Assembly: GCA_023935145.1 (NCBI GenBank)
Contig: CM043700.1
Location: 102,727,400 to 102,791,399 of the forward strand
DNA: 64,000 bases
Source: Bretschneidera sinensis
Taxonomy: Eukaryota > Streptophyta > Magnoliopsida > Brassicales > Akaniaceae
Direction: 5' to 3'
Positions 23,927 to 36,407 of the stretch are shown here, piece by piece. The notes under the pieces were generated by a model. That model was not told the DNA's origin. It searched no databases and was given only the letters and a program-made list of their open reading frames with translations. The position numbers and the translations under genes are program-made. The stretch's first letter is position 1. Every line of letters starts with the position of its first letter.

Positions 23927-24749
23927 TATTGGTATTTGTCCAAGGATTAAACCGGTTGAAGGGTTCAGCATGTTCAACATCAAGTCTGGAGGTGTGCGCC
24001 GCGGCCTGCAGCACCTCCAGAAGACTTCCACTCCAGGCCGCGCTGTGACGCCCAGTACATGGAGGCGTGGTGTCCTGTTCTGAGCTACGGCCAGCCCTAT
24101 TCTGGGCCGTGGCGCCAGGCACACTGATGCCTACTTTTCCATCACTCTTGAAAGGTGCGTGGGGCATGATCAAAACACACAGGATCTCTAAGGATTGTTG
24201 GAGGGTTATGATTGATTGGTCCTCAAGATCTAAGTGTGGAGATTGACTTCAAAGATTGGCTCAAGAAGTGGTGCATTATATAAAGGGTCACCTAGCTTCA
24301 ATCTCAAAAATAAGTGTGAGACAAGTTATAAACACAAGATCATCATACAAGAGAATTCAAGTGCAAGTGTGAGAGTGCAAAGACACAAAAACACATGAGA
24401 GGCACTAGAATATATCTCAAAGAGAGACTGGTTGTTTAAGGAGAGAGTAGTATAGATTGGGAAGAAGGGCTTTGCAATAGTTCCTTATCACTTTCTGTTT
24501 CTCTTCTTTCGTTCTTAAAGAACTTGAGATTCTTGAAAAGGTGTTGTTGTATCTGTAAAGAACTCATTGATTTAGTGCAGAGAGTTCAGAGGAACTCACA
24601 AGGACGTAGGCTATTTTCGAACCTCGATAACAATTATTGTGTTATTTCCTTTATTTGATTTCTGTTTCTGTTTCTGATCATTACAAGTCATTCTAGACTT
24701 GGGTGTTTGAAAGATCACCACCTGGGCATCTTGAAGTGATTTCCCAACA
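23927..24749 (+). repeat. 5' LTR of copia A
   Basis: Begins TATTGGTATTTGTCC (TG mutated to TA; the 3' LTR keeps TGTTGG) and ends TTCCCAACA. U3 has a GC-rich block at about 23990-24120. TATA box TATATAAA at 24277-24284. Confidence 0.82.
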
Positions 24750-24750
24750 G

Positions 24751-24761
24751 TGGTATCAGAG
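24751..24761 (+). promoter_or_regulatory. Primer binding site of copia A
   Basis: TGGTATCAGAG, complementary to the 3' end of initiator methionine tRNA, the usual copia primer. A second partial copy (GGTATCAGAGC) follows at about 24797. Confidence 0.85.
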
Positions 24762-24993
24762 TTTTGGTGAGTGGGTATCGGAGCTGGAACAGAAGGTATC
24801 AGAGCAAGACTCCAAGAATCAAAGATCAACTTCTTGGGTGATTCAAGAATGGAGTAAAGATCAAGATCTGGTCGTGTTCTTGAGGGTGATTCAAGAATGG
24901 TATTGAGATCAATCTCTGATCGTGTTCTTGAGATTTAGAAGAACTTGGAAAGCAATTGTGGGTGCTGCATAAATTTGGGTTTTTCTCCGCAAG

Positions 24994-27900
24994 ATGGGTT
25001 CAAACTTCATTGTTGAGAAGTTTGATGGAAATGGAGACTTTACCCTTTGGAAGCAGAAGATCAAGGTTGTTCTTATGCAACAGAAGGTGGACTTGGCTAT
25101 TGGAGAAGATGATGCTTTTCCAGCAAGTATGACGGAGGTCCAGCGGATTGAGATGAAGAAGATGGCATACAACACCATTTTCTTGCACATGTCAGATAGC
25201 GTGACAAGGGAGTGCGGAGACTCGGAAGATCCAACTGTCATATTGAAGAAACTAGATGAGTTTTTTCTTACCAAAACTCTCCCTAGTAAGATTTATCTTC
25301 TTAAATAAATCTTTCTTTTAAAATGGATCCTAATAAAGAGTTGCAAGATAATCTTGATGTGTTTAATAAATTAGTTCAGGATTTGGCTAGTTGTAGTATA
25401 AAGTTCCCGGATGAACAATTGGTTGTTATTTTGTTAAATTCTCTTCCTGATTGTTTTGAAAGTTTGACTAATGCAATTGAATATGGAAGAGATACACTAA
25501 CCAAGGAAATTGTGATTAATGCTATAAGGGCTCTTGATTTCAAAGCCAAGATGAGGGAAGCATCAAGTGGAGAAGGGTTGTTCGTTAGAAGAAGGCCAGC
25601 AACTTGGAATGGCAGTAACATACATGGTAACTACCTAGAGAAATCAAAGGGTAGAGGGCAGAGCCATGAGAGATCACATTCTAAACCAAAGTTTGGTGGG
25701 AAACGATGCTTCTACTACAATAAGGAGGGTCACTTCAAGAAAGATTGCAAAAGAAGATGTGGGATAAGAGAGGAAGAAGTCATACCAATAATGAAGAGGC
25801 TTCAATTGCCAAAGGAGAACAGCAAGATTATGTTCTTGTTGTGTGCTCAAATGTGAGCAGGAGGCAAGGCAGTGAGAATTGGATCCTGGATGCCGCGTCA
25901 CATGTGTCCTCACCGGAATTGGTTCAAGAATTTCCAAGAAACCAATTATGGAAAGGTTTTCTTGGGGAATGACACTTCTTGCCAAGTGAGGGGGATAAGA
26001 GACATCCAATTGGGGATGTTTGATGGAGTCACAAGGCTACTGTGGAATGTGAGGTATCTTTCAGATTTGAGAAGAAATTTGATCTCATTGGGGTAGCTAG
26101 ATTCCATGGGGTATACATACAAGGCAAAGGGAGAAAATATCAAGGTAACCAATGGATCTTTGGTAGTGATCAAAGCAGCAATAAAAGATGGTCTTTATGA
26201 GATGGTCAGAAGATAGAAATCAAGGATCAAGCAGCAAGCTTAATGGCTGAGATGGATAAGGCAGTCTTTTGACACACTCGCTTGGGACATATGAGCGAAA
26301 AGGGCCTGCAAGTTCTCAGTAAGAATGGTCTACTTGGTGGTGACAAAGTAGAGAAACTCGATTTCTGCGAGTCTTGCATTCTTAGGAAGCAACACCGGGT
26401 CAGCTTCAACACCAGAGTGCACAAGTCTAAGGGCATTCTTGACTACATTCATTCGAACCTTTGGGGACCAGCAAGAACACCAACACAGGGAGGTAGTCAT
26501 TACTTTCTGTTTTTAATTGATGATTATTCAAGAAAGGTTTGGGTTTATTTTCTTAAAAATAAATCAGATGCTTTGGATAAATTTGTGGTGTGAAAAAAGT
26601 TGTTGGAGACTCAAACGGGTAGGGTATTTAAGGCTTTATGAACTGATAATGGCTTAGAATTTTGTAATCAGAATTTTGATAAATTCTGTGAGTTAAATGG
26701 GATTCTTAGACATAGAATGGTTGTAAAAACACATCAACAAAATGGAGTTGCTGAGAGGATAAATAGGACCCTTATGGAAAAGGTTAGGTGCATGTTAATT
26801 GCGTCTGGTTTACCAAAATATTTTTTGGGGGAAGTTGTGTCTATTACTGCATATTTGGTTAATAGATCACCCTCTAGAGCTTTAGAGCTCAAGACTCCCG
26901 AAGAGATGTGGAGTGGGAAACCCTCTGAGTTGAGCAACCTTAAGACTTTTGGATATGCTGCATTTGCACATCAAAAGGATGATAAACTTAACCCAAGGTC
27001 TAGAAAATATATGTTTCTAGGGTATGGTGATGGGGTTAAGGGTATAGGTTGTGGTCCTTAGAGTCAAAAGGAATGAAACTCATAATAAGTAGGGGTTTTA
27101 TTTTTAATGAATTGTTATTTCCCTATTTAGAGAAAACTAACCCTACAGGGGCTAGCGAGCAAACCAGTCCGGAATTTGTGGAGCATAACATCAAGGAAAA
27201 TTCAGTTCAGGTAGAGCAAGGATTGCAAGAGGGTTCAAACCAGGTAGAGCCCATTGATGAAGGCCAAGCTCAGAACACTCGAGAGGAGGTTGAACTAGAA
27301 GGGAATGATGCAGCAAGTCAGAATGACTACCAGCTCATAAGGGACCGGGGAAGGAGTGTGGTCAGACCACCTTTGAGATATAGGTTTGCGGATGCTAATG
27401 TAGCAGCTCCTTGTTCAGAAAGAGGGATAGTTGAACCAGAAACTTACATGGATGCCATGGAATGTAAGGATTCATCAAAGTGGCAGCTAGCTATGAAAGA
27501 AGAAATAGATTTTTTGAGGAAGAACAACTCTTAGGAATTGGTGCCCAAACCAGAAAAACAGAGAGTTGTGGATTATAGGTGGATCTACAAGATTAAAGAA
27601 GGGAACCCTCCAAGGGATGAAGTTCGGTATAAAGCTAGGCTGGTGGCGAAGGGGTTCACACAAAGAGAAGGCATAGATTTCACCGAAATACTCTCACTTG
27701 TTGTGAAGTACAAGACGATATGGATAGTATTGGCTATGGTGGTTCAATTTGATTGAGAGATCGAGTAAATGGATGTGAAGACAGTGTTCTTACATGGAGA
27801 GCTTGATGAGACCATCTACATGAGGCAACCCGAAGGCTATGAAGAAGGAAGGTAGGGAGAGTTGGTGTGCCAATTGAAGAAATCTCTCTATGGCCTGAAG

Positions 27901-29031
27901 TAATCACCTTGGCAATGGAATAAGAGGTTCGATTCCTTTATAACTAGCTTGGGTTTCATGAGGAGCTACTATGATTCGTGCTTATACTACAAGGGGCACA
28001 AGGTGGAGGAAATGGTGATCATCCTCATCTATGTTGATGATATGCTGCTAGTTGGGAGCAACATGGAAAGGATAAAAGAATTGAAGTCTCAAATCAGTTC
28101 AGAGTTTGAGATAAAGGATCTTGGCCATGCACAGAAGATCTTTAGGATGAGTATAATCTGGGAAAAAGAGAGAAACAGATTGAAGGTTTCTCAATCTTCC
28201 TATATAGAAAAAATAATATCTAAGTTTTCTATGGAAGATAACAAACCAGTGAAGATTCCACTTACTGGTCATTTCAAGTTCTTCAGCGATCAATGTCCGA
28301 GATCAGAGGCCGAAAAGAAGGAAATGGAGAAGGTCCCTTACTTTAGTGCAGTTGGATCAGTTATGTTCACCATGGTAAGCACTAAACCCGATATTGCTCA
28401 TGCAATTAGTGTTCTCAGCAGATTTATGAGTAATCTCAGAAATAAGCATTGGCTTGGGATGAAGTGGTTGCTAAGGTACTTGAAGGGAAGTCTAAATGTG
28501 GGGCTGGTGTATGAGAAGAGAGGTAAGTCTATCTGTCTTGAGGGTTATGCTGATTCCGACTATAGAGTAGACTGAGATAAAAGAAGATCGATTGTCTCCT
28601 ACTTCTTCAACTTAAACGGATGTTGTATAAGTTGGAAGGCTTAGTTTCAGCTAGTGGTAGCACTCTCAACAACCGAGCCTGAGAACATAGCGGTTACGAA
28701 AGCCATAAAGGAGGCAATGTGGTGCAAAGGGTTGTTGGAAGAGTTGAAGGTCCTGAAAGAGCATGTGGTGGTGTATTCGGATAGCTAAAATGCATTGCAC
28801 TTGTGTAAGAATCTGATGTTCAATGAGAAGACAAAGTATATGGATGTTCGGTATCATTTTATTCAGAAAAATGTTACGAAATGATGCATTCATGTGGACA
28901 AGGTAGTCATGGAAGAAAATCCTGCAGATTTAGGCACCAAAGTTCTACCTCTAGTAAGTTCAATCATTGCCTTGGACTTCTTAGGATTGGAGTTGGTTGA
29001 TATGATGACTCAAGTTGAGTTTGGATCCTGA
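24994..29031 (+). pseudogene. Copia A gag-pol polyprotein, many stops
   Basis: Starts MGSNFIVEKFDGNGDFTLWK. In order: gag (24994-25700), a knuckle with one cysteine changed to tyrosine (C-F-Y-Y-N-K-E-G-H ... C, about 25708), a damaged protease (WILD then out of frame, about 25880), a pre-integrase zinc motif (LGHMSEKGLQVL ... CESCILRKQHRVSF, 26282-26410), the integrase core (LIDDYSRKVWVYF; HQQNGVAERINRTL), the linker (27049-27534), reverse transcriptase (27538-28400, LIYVDDMLLVG) and RNase H (LEGYADSDY ... STTEPEN). At least ten stops or shifts. It keeps the integrase-RT linker that D and E have partly lost. Confidence 0.87.
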
Positions 29032-29081
29032 ATTTTTTGCACATTGGGTTCGGGTTTAATAGCTTAGATAAAGGTAGAGAT

Positions 29082-29477
29082 TGTTGGTATTTGTCCAAGG
29101 ATTAAACCGGTTGAAAGGTTCAGCATGTTCAACATCAGGTCTGAAGGTGTGCACTGCGGCCCAGCCTTGTATGCCGCGACCTGTAGCACCTCCAGAAGAC
29201 CTCCACTCCAGGTAGCGCCGTGGCCCAGCCATAGGTGCTGCGGTGCCCAGCACATGGAGGAGTGGTGTTCTGTTCTTGTTCTGGGCCACGACACCAGGCA
29301 CACTGATGCCTACTTTTCCAGCACTCTTGAAAGGTGCGTAGGGCATGATCAAAACGTATAGGATCACTAAGGATTGTTGGAGGGCTATGATTGATTGGTC
29401 CTTAAGATCTAAGGGTGGAGATTAACTTCAAAGATTAGCTTAAGAAGTGGTGCACTATATAAAGGGTCACCTAGCTT
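29082..29477 (+). repeat. Copia A 3' LTR, first part
   Basis: Begins TGTTGGTATTTGTCC after the purine tract AAAGGTAGAGAT and includes the GC-rich U3 block (29130-29300). Cut at CCTAGCTT by gypsy B. Confidence 0.85.
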
Positions 29478-30853
29478 TGATAAAAGCTTAAATATTCATA
29501 TTTAAGCCCCTTAATTTACATTTGTTAAGCCCTAGTTTATGTTATTTTAGTCCATTTTACTTCATTTCTGTGTTTTACATGGTTTTTATAGGTCTATGAA
29601 GAAAAGAAAGCATTTTGGAAGCTTTTGGAGCTTAAAAGGAAGAAAACTGGAAAACCTAGAGCAGATACTATCTGAAGTGCGATCGAGCGCACTCTGCTCA
29701 CGATTGCGCGCACATATACGGGTGTGAACAGTAAAAACGGCAGCACCTGTTTAGGAAATAAAATAGGTTTTTATGTTTCAATAAGATTAGGATTCCAGGG
29801 TCTTCTAGGGTTATTGTACCCCTATAAATAGACTTGTAAACACAGAAATAAGGGAGAGAATTCTATAGAAGAATCAAAGAGACTGGAATTGGCCAAAGAG
29901 AGCTTAGTGGGGGATTCCTAGGGGATAATCCCAAAAAGGGAGAGAATTCCAGAGAAGAATCAAAGAGGCTGGAATTGGCCAAAGAGAGCTTAGTGGGGGA
30001 TCCCTAGGGGATAATCCCAAAAAGGGGGAAGAAGCTTGAGAAGGAGACTGTGGAGACAAATTAATGACTCTTCTCCATAGTGTTTTGGGTTTCTTCTATC
30101 CTTACTTTTATTTTATGATAATGTGTAACTAAATACTTAGTAGGGCTTGATCAAAGCCCTAATTATGTTTACTTAATATTTCAATATTGGTGCCTTTGTA
30201 ATGGTTATATGATGATGTTTAACTTGATTAATACCTGTGTTTATTTAAATTCCTCATATGTGTTTGTATGATCAACTTATGCATGTGGTATGGATTAGTT
30301 AGTTGAATCAATTTGGATGACCGAGTCATGGGTTTAACAGTAGTAACAAAAGTAATCTTATCCGGGTTCTTAGGTTAATCAACATGGGAAACCGGGAGTG
30401 GACCAAGCCCTAGGTCTCATGTGTTTGTCGATCTTCATAAATCTGATGCTCCCTTAAGGAACAACTCAGTATACACCATACTGAATCCCTTAAGAGAGAA
30501 AAGAGTTAGAGTATATATCATGTCTAACTCATTGCTTAGGAAGATCAATAGCCTAAGGTTGGCAAGCATTAAATATTCAGAGTATAACTAAAGCATTGGC
30601 ATACTGTTTTATTATGTTAAAGCATAATTAGTGGTGGATATCATAGCTCTATGATCTCATTATTGTTATTTACTCACAATCAAATTACTATTTCTCTTTT
30701 TAACTTGAAGAAACTAATTCTAAAACGAAATTCGCCAATCCCTGTGGAAATGATCTCGCACTTGCACACTATGCTACCACAGACCTTGTTCACTTGCAAG
30801 TAAAACTAGAACGATTATTCGCTTAATTATTTAGGTGTTTAATCACTCCAACA
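29478..30853 (+). repeat. 5' LTR of gypsy B
   Basis: 1376 bp, TGATAAAAGC...CTCCAACA. GCGATCGAGCGCAC motif at about 29681-29694, TATA box CTATAAATA at 29822-29830, then an 86-bp tandem duplication (29851-30022) just downstream. Confidence 0.88.
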
Positions 30854-30854
30854 A

Positions 30855-30878
30855 GTTTTTGGCGCCGTTGCCGGGGAT
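30855..30878 (+). promoter_or_regulatory. Primer binding site of gypsy B
   Basis: TTTTTGGCGCCGTTGCCGGGGATT, the classic Athila/Calypso priming site, usually assigned to tRNA-Asp. Confidence 0.85.
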
Positions 30879-30999
30879 TGTGCTAAATTTCTTTTTGGAA
30901 TTATTTTCGTTAGTTTTTATTTTATTCTGCTCCGTTTTATTTTTATTTTTATCAAAAATCAGATTTATTCCTTCTTTTCGTTTTCATTTTTTGTTCAGG

Positions 31000-32150
31000 T
31001 GTGCAGAGGAGGAGTTTCTGTCCTCATTGCGATCGAGCGGACTACTTGGTGCGATCGATCGCAAGCCCAGTGCGATTGAGCGCAGTTCAGGGTGCACTCG
31101 AGCGCAAAAGGTCCAGAGAGTACCCAAGCAGCAGTACTGAAACTACTACACTGAAGCGGTTCAACTGATTCATGCAAGGGCTTCAATCCAAAAATCCAAT
31201 CTTTTTTCCACTCAATATAGAGCAAGAAGTAAAGAACAATGGCATATATAAAGTAAACTCAAATGGTGGATTTCCAAATTGGGTGGATGATATGGAAAGA
31301 AAGGTAGATATGCTTGTAGAAGTCATGATTGCTTAGATTACCTCGCCTAGGCCACAAGCTACACCACTCCAGGTATGTGCTATTTGTAGTGATTTTGATC
31401 ACACTACTGAAACTTACCCTTTAAATTCATCTGCAGATCGAGAGCAAGCAAACTATATGGGACCAAACAACTACAATCCATATGCAAATACCTACAATCC
31501 AGAATGGCGAAACCACCCCAACTTCTCATGGAGCAACGATCAAAATGCCTTGAACTTTCAAGGGCAACAAAGGAACTCCCAACAAGCAACCCACTCAGTT
31601 CCTGAATCAAAGAAAAACGACCTAGAGAGTCTTGTGATGCAGTTGGCAACTCAGCAACAACAATTGATGACCTCACAAGATCAGTTTATGGCAGAGGAAA
31701 GGCAATTTCGGACTGAGATAAGACAAACCACTGCACGGCATAAACAAGCAATTCAAAGATTGGAAGTATAAGTGGGGCAATTGGCTAAAGAGCTAAGTGA
31801 ACAAAAGCAAGGTGTTGAACAAGTATTTCATGACCATCATATGGATCCATTGGAGACCACCCTCACCCATTATTTCAAAGTATCGAATATAGTGCCAGAA
31901 TCTAAGGATGTCATTGATGACATCATCGAAACTATGCACCTTATTGAAGCCTCTCCAAAGCATCCAAATAAGTACACCGATTCATTTGATATTCATGTGC
32001 CTACTAATACTATTTTTTTCTCTTATATTGTCTAGGCACCAAATTTGGAGTTGAAGAAATTGCTGAAGCACTTTACTTATGCTTATATGGGAGAGAATAA
32101 GGCAATACCTGTGCTCGTTGCTGCCAATCTTAGTTTTGGGGAAGAATAAG
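31000..32150 (+). pseudogene. Gypsy B reduced gag with linker remnant
   Basis: The leader at 31015-31112 carries four GATCGAGCGC-like words. The gag-like frame then runs from about 31168 to 32150 with internal stops (TAG near 31336, TAA near 31770). Signatures: WVDDMERKVDMLVEVMIA, a half knuckle (C-A-I-C-S-D-F-D-H-T-T), NPYANTYNPEWRNHPNFSW, and a glutamine-rich predicted coiled coil (31630-31770). It then jumps to the linker that normally lies just before reverse transcriptase (APNLELKKLLKHFTYAYMGE). Most of gag, the protease and all polymerase domains are gone. Confidence 0.78.
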
Positions 32151-32827
32151 GCTTGGTCCGGCTGAAGACGTTAAACTTAGTGCTCATGGGAGGCACCCCA
32201 CAGCCTATCCTTTTATTTTTATTGTTTTTCATATTTATTGTTATTTATTTATTTTTAATACTTTTTGGTTTTCCCGTATTATGTTAGTTTTTCTTTTTTA
32301 GGGACAATGTGTGCATCCGTTCAAGTTTGGGGGTGTGCTATGAGCCATGCTGGCCCAGCTAGTTCTCCATCTCCCAGGTCAGATCTTTCCATATTATTCA
32401 CACACTGGGGACAATGTGTAATTTAAGTTTGGGGGTATGGGAGACATATTCGCACACTTTGTCCCAGTTTTTTTAGGAAGATAAATGCATGTTCTTTTGG
32501 TAAACAAAAATTTTGGTTGATTTAAAAATTTGATAACACTTCATTAGTAGGCTTAAAAGCTAGAACACATAGTCTTGCAATGGGAATTTTACAAAAGTTT
32601 AGTTACCTACCTCAAGGCACCTAAAAATTCACGAGTTTGATTCAAATTTACACGAGCACATTTAACACGCATTTGTGTGGGGTATGACATATAATTCTCT
32701 TGTACATGTTTCCATAATCTAACTATAATCAAATAACTTGTTGAAAAGAACACTTTAGCATAAGAAAAATAAAGAAGAAAAAAATAAAGAAAAATGTTCA
32801 TCATGAAAAAAGTGATCAAAAAACTTC

Positions 32828-33002
32828 TAATGATCAATAAAAACTTTCCACTGAGTAATCGGGCCTCTTGCCTCTGTAAGCATTGAGTGTTCACGTCAAA
32901 AAGTGGAAAGTAAGCCTTTAATGATCATAATAAATATTCTCACTGAGTAACTGGACCTCTTGCCTCAGTAAGCATTGAGTGTTCACGTCAAAAGGTGGGA
33001 AT
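32828..33002 (+). repeat. Tandem duplication, ~91-bp unit, two copies
   Basis: Units starting at 32828 and 32919 share TAATGATCA, CTCTTGCCTC and GTAAGCATTGAGTGTTCACG. Confidence 0.85.
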
Positions 33003-33004
33003 TC

Positions 33005-33354
33005 CATTTAGAGGCATTAAAACCTGTTAGTTTTATGGCCTTTTTTACTCGAGTAAGTAAGTCCTTAGGGGTGTCTTTACACCTAATGCCCTAAAACCAT
33101 CTGTTTTGGGAGTCATTGGCCAAACACTCATTACAAATGTCAAATAGAAAGCTCAATGGAACTCAACATGGCAACATGGGAGTCATTTAGAAGCATTAAA
33201 ACCTGTTAGTTCCGTAGCCTTTTTTACTCGAGTTAGTAAGTCCTTAGGGGTATTTTTACACCTAATGCCCTAAAGCCATCTGGTTTGAGAGTCATTGGCT
33301 AAACACTCATTACAAGGGTCAAATAGAAAGCTTGATGGAACTCAACATGGCAAA
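33005..33354 (+). repeat. Tandem duplication, ~179-bp unit, two copies
   Basis: Units starting at 33005 and 33184 share CATTAAAACCTGTTAG, AGTCCTTAGGGGT and GGAACTCAACATGGCAA. Confidence 0.85.
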
Positions 33355-33745
33355 GATCACATGATAAAAAGAAAAAGAAAAAAAAAAGCAAGTATTATGC
33401 CATTTTTGTTCTCTTTGATAAGGAATTCAATAAAAATTTGGGCATCAAAACCCTATACGCTAAAATTATGTGGAAGCCCCATCTTATATGTGCTAACTTA
33501 TCACATACAAATCAAACCTGCGATGCCTTAAGCCAACCGTAGGTAAGTAACTTAAAACTTTTGTAAGTCCTTTTGCAATCCAAAATGTGTTTTTATTTTA
33601 AGCTTACTCATGAACGGTTATCATAGTTTTATGTGCAACCCAAATCTTTGAGTATCATGGAAACGAATTTATCTTTAATTTTTGTTCTAACATAGGTTTT
33701 AATTTTGTATTGCTAAGGGACTAGCAATTTGTAAAATTGGGGGTG

Positions 33746-35111
33746 TGATAGTAGCTTAAATATTCATATTTAAGCCCCTTAATTTACATTTGCTAAGCCC
33801 TAGTTTATGTTATTTTATTCCATTTTACTTCATTTTTGTGTTTTACATGGTTTTTATAGGTCTATGAAGAAAAAGAAGCATTTTGGAGCTTAAAAGGAAG
33901 AAAACTGGAAAACCTGGAGCAGATACTGTCTGAAGTGCGATCAAGCGCACCATGAAGGGCGATCGAGCGCACATATATGGGCATGAACAGTAAAAACTGC
34001 AGCACCTGTTTAGGAAATAAAATAGGTTTTTATGTTTCAATAAGATTAAGATTCCAGGGTCTTCTAGGGTTATTGTACCCCTATAAATAGACTTGTAAAC
34101 ACAGAAATAAGGGAGAGAATTCTAGAGAAGAATCAAAAAGGCCAGAATTGGCCAAAGAGAGCTTAGTGGGGGACCCTAGGGGATAATCCCAAAAAGGGAG
34201 AGAATTCTAGAGAAGAATCAAAGAGGCCGGAATTAGCCAAAGAGAGCTTAGTGGGGGATCCCTAGGGGATAATCCCAAAAAGGGGGAGGAAGCTTGAGAA
34301 AGAGACTGTGGAGACGAATTGACGACTCTTCTCCATAGTGTTTTGGGTTTCTTCTTTCCTTACTTTTATTTTATGATAATGTGTAACTAAATACTTAGTA
34401 GGGCTTGACTGAAGCCTTAATTATGTTTACTTAATATTTCAATATTGGTGCCTTTGCAATGGTTATATGATGATGTTTAACTTGATTAATACCTGTGTTT
34501 ATTTAAATTTCTCATATGTGTTTGTATGATCAACTTATGCATGTGGTATGGATTAGTTAGTTGAATCAATTTGGATGACCGAGTCATGGGTTCAACAGTA
34601 GTAACAAAAGTAATCTTATCCGGGTTCTTGGGTTAATCAACATGGGAAACCGAGAGTGGACCAAGCCCTAGGTCTCATGTGTTTGTCGATCTTCATAGAT
34701 CTGATGCTCTCTTAAGGAACAACTCAGTATACACCATACTGAATCCCTTAAGAGAGAAAAGAGTTAGAGTATATATCATGTCTAACTCATTGCTTAGGAA
34801 GATCAATAGCCTAAGGTTGGCAAGCATTAAATATTCAGAGTATAACTAAAGCATTGGCATACTGTTTTATTATGTTAAAGCATAATTAGTGGTGGATATC
34901 GTAGCCTTATGATCTCATTATTGTTATTTACTCACAATCAAATTATTATTTCTCTTTTTAACTTGAAGAAACTAATTCTAAAACGAAATTCACCAATTCC
35001 CGTGGAAATGATCTCGCACTTGCATACTATGCTACCACAGACCTTGTGCACTTGCAAGTAAAACTAGAACGATTATTCGCTTAATTATTTAGGTTTATAA
35101 TCGCTCCAGCA
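33746..35111 (+). repeat. 3' LTR of gypsy B
   Basis: 1366 bp, TGATAGTAGC...CTCCAGCA. Carries the same 86-bp tandem duplication after its TATA box and GATCAAGCGCAC/GATCGAGCGCAC motifs at 33935-33975. Confidence 0.88.
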
Positions 35112-35499
35112 AGCTTCAATCTCAACAATAAGTGTGAGACAAGTTGTAAACACAAGATAATCATACAAAAGAATTCAAGTGCAAGTGTGAGAATGAGAGT
35201 GCAAAGACACAAAAACACAGGAGAGGCACTAGAATAGATCTCAAAGAGAGGCTGTTTGTTTAGAGAGAGAGTATTATAGATTGGGGAGAAGGGCTTTGTA
35301 ATAGTTTCTTATCACTTTCTGTTTTCTCTTCTTTCGTTCTTCAAGAACTTGAGTTTCTTGAAGAGGTGTTGCTGTATCTATAAAGAACTCATTGATTTAG
35401 TGCAGAGAGTTCAGAGGAACTCATGGGGACATAGGCTATTGCTGAACCTCGATAATAATTGTTGTGTTCCTTCTTTTTTTGGATTTTTGTTTCTTTTTT
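35112..35499 (+). repeat. Copia A 3' LTR, second part
   Basis: Resumes AGCTTCAATCTCAACAATAAG, matching 24293 on in the 5' LTR, and is cut in a T-run by copia D's LTR. Confidence 0.85.
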
Positions 35500-36406
35500 T
35501 GTTGGTATTTATCTAAGGTTTGCACAGGTCCAACCATGGTTCAAAGATGGTTTAAGTCTAAACCAAGGTTTGAGGATTAAAGTTCAGCAAGTTAGAAGGG
35601 AAGGCCATGCGCACTAGTGTGCACACTTCTGCACACAAGGAGAAGGGTGTGCGCATAGTAGTAGAAGGGAGCGACATCGGGTCAAGGCGCAGCACACCTA
35701 CTCCAGGGCGTGCCTCCCAGTATGCACACCATCAGATCTGTACCAACGCCGCACCGCCCAGGCACACTGCTGCATACATAGGTAACATGCATTAAAACCC
35801 TCTTAGGTGCATGGGTGCAATGTTAAAATGCACAGCACCACTTGGGAAGTGATGGAGGGCTATGATTAAGTGATGATCTTGATCAAAGACTGAGGATTGA
35901 CTCTCAAGAATGTCCAAGAAGTGGATGGCTATAAAAGGGGTTTCCTAGCCTCATTTTTCAAATAGACAACATTAGAAACACACAAGTTTGTCACATTGTG
36001 AGATCAATTATAAACACATAGAGAGAATTGTGTGAGAGACATAAACACAAGAGGGACTCTTTGTAGTGAGACTGGTTGTATAAGATAGAGAAGTCTAGAT
36101 TAGAAAAAGAGCATTGTTAGTTCTCATCTTCTTCCTTTCTTCTCTTCTTATTTCATCAAGAACATTGTGGTTTCTTGAAGGGGATTGCTGTAACTTGTAA
36201 GAACCATTTGATTTAGTGCAGAGAGTTCAAAGGAACTCACGGGGACGTAGGCACATTGCCGAACCTTGATAACAATTGTTTGTCTTCTTTCTTTCTTTGA
36301 TTTTCTGTTCTTGTGTTCGATTGCTGTATTTCTTTCTACAAGTCATTCTAGACTTGGGTGTTTGGAAGATCACCACCTGGGCATCTTGTCGAGGTGATTT
36401 CCAATA
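35500..36406 (+). repeat. 5' LTR of copia D
   Basis: 907 bp, TGTTGGTATTTATC...CCAATA. GC-rich U3 block (35605-35775) with repeated GTGCGCA/GTGCACAC words, TATA box TATAAAA at 35930-35936. Confidence 0.8.
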
Positions 36407-36407
36407 G

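Larger units (their letters stand above)
32151..33745 (+). other. Non-coding 3' region of gypsy B
   Basis: Athila-type 3' landmarks (GCTGAAGACGTTAAACTTAGTGC, GGGAGGCACCCC) and three TTTGGGGGT-like purine blocks (about 32324, 32428, 33738), the last serving as polypurine tract. Two tandem duplications lie at 32828-33002 (period 91) and 33005-33354 (period 179). Confidence 0.75.
29478..35111 (+). mobile_element. Gypsy element B, Athila-like, non-autonomous
   Basis: About 5.6 kb with two LTRs (29478-30853 and 33746-35111) and a perfect target-site duplication AGCTT (29473-29477 and 35112-35116) inside copia A's 3' LTR. It has an intact Athila-type primer site, a shrunken gag and no polymerase. 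The LTRs are very similar, so it is among the younger insertions. Confidence 0.9.
23927..35499 (+). mobile_element. Tnt1-like Ty1/copia element A, interrupted by gypsy B
   Basis: 5' LTR 23927-24749, body to 29081, and 3' LTR in two parts (29082-29477 and 35112-35499) separated by gypsy B. The 3' LTR is further cut by copia D at 35500, so the true end is lost. The order gag, protease, integrase, reverse transcriptase, RNase H is copia-type, and relatives resemble Tnt1. Many stops make it inactive. Confidence 0.85.

Noticed and set aside
23793..24173. Overlapping open frames on both strands in the GC-rich part of copia A's LTR
   Set aside because: Open because of GC-rich composition; no family resemblance, and similar shadows occur in the other LTRs.
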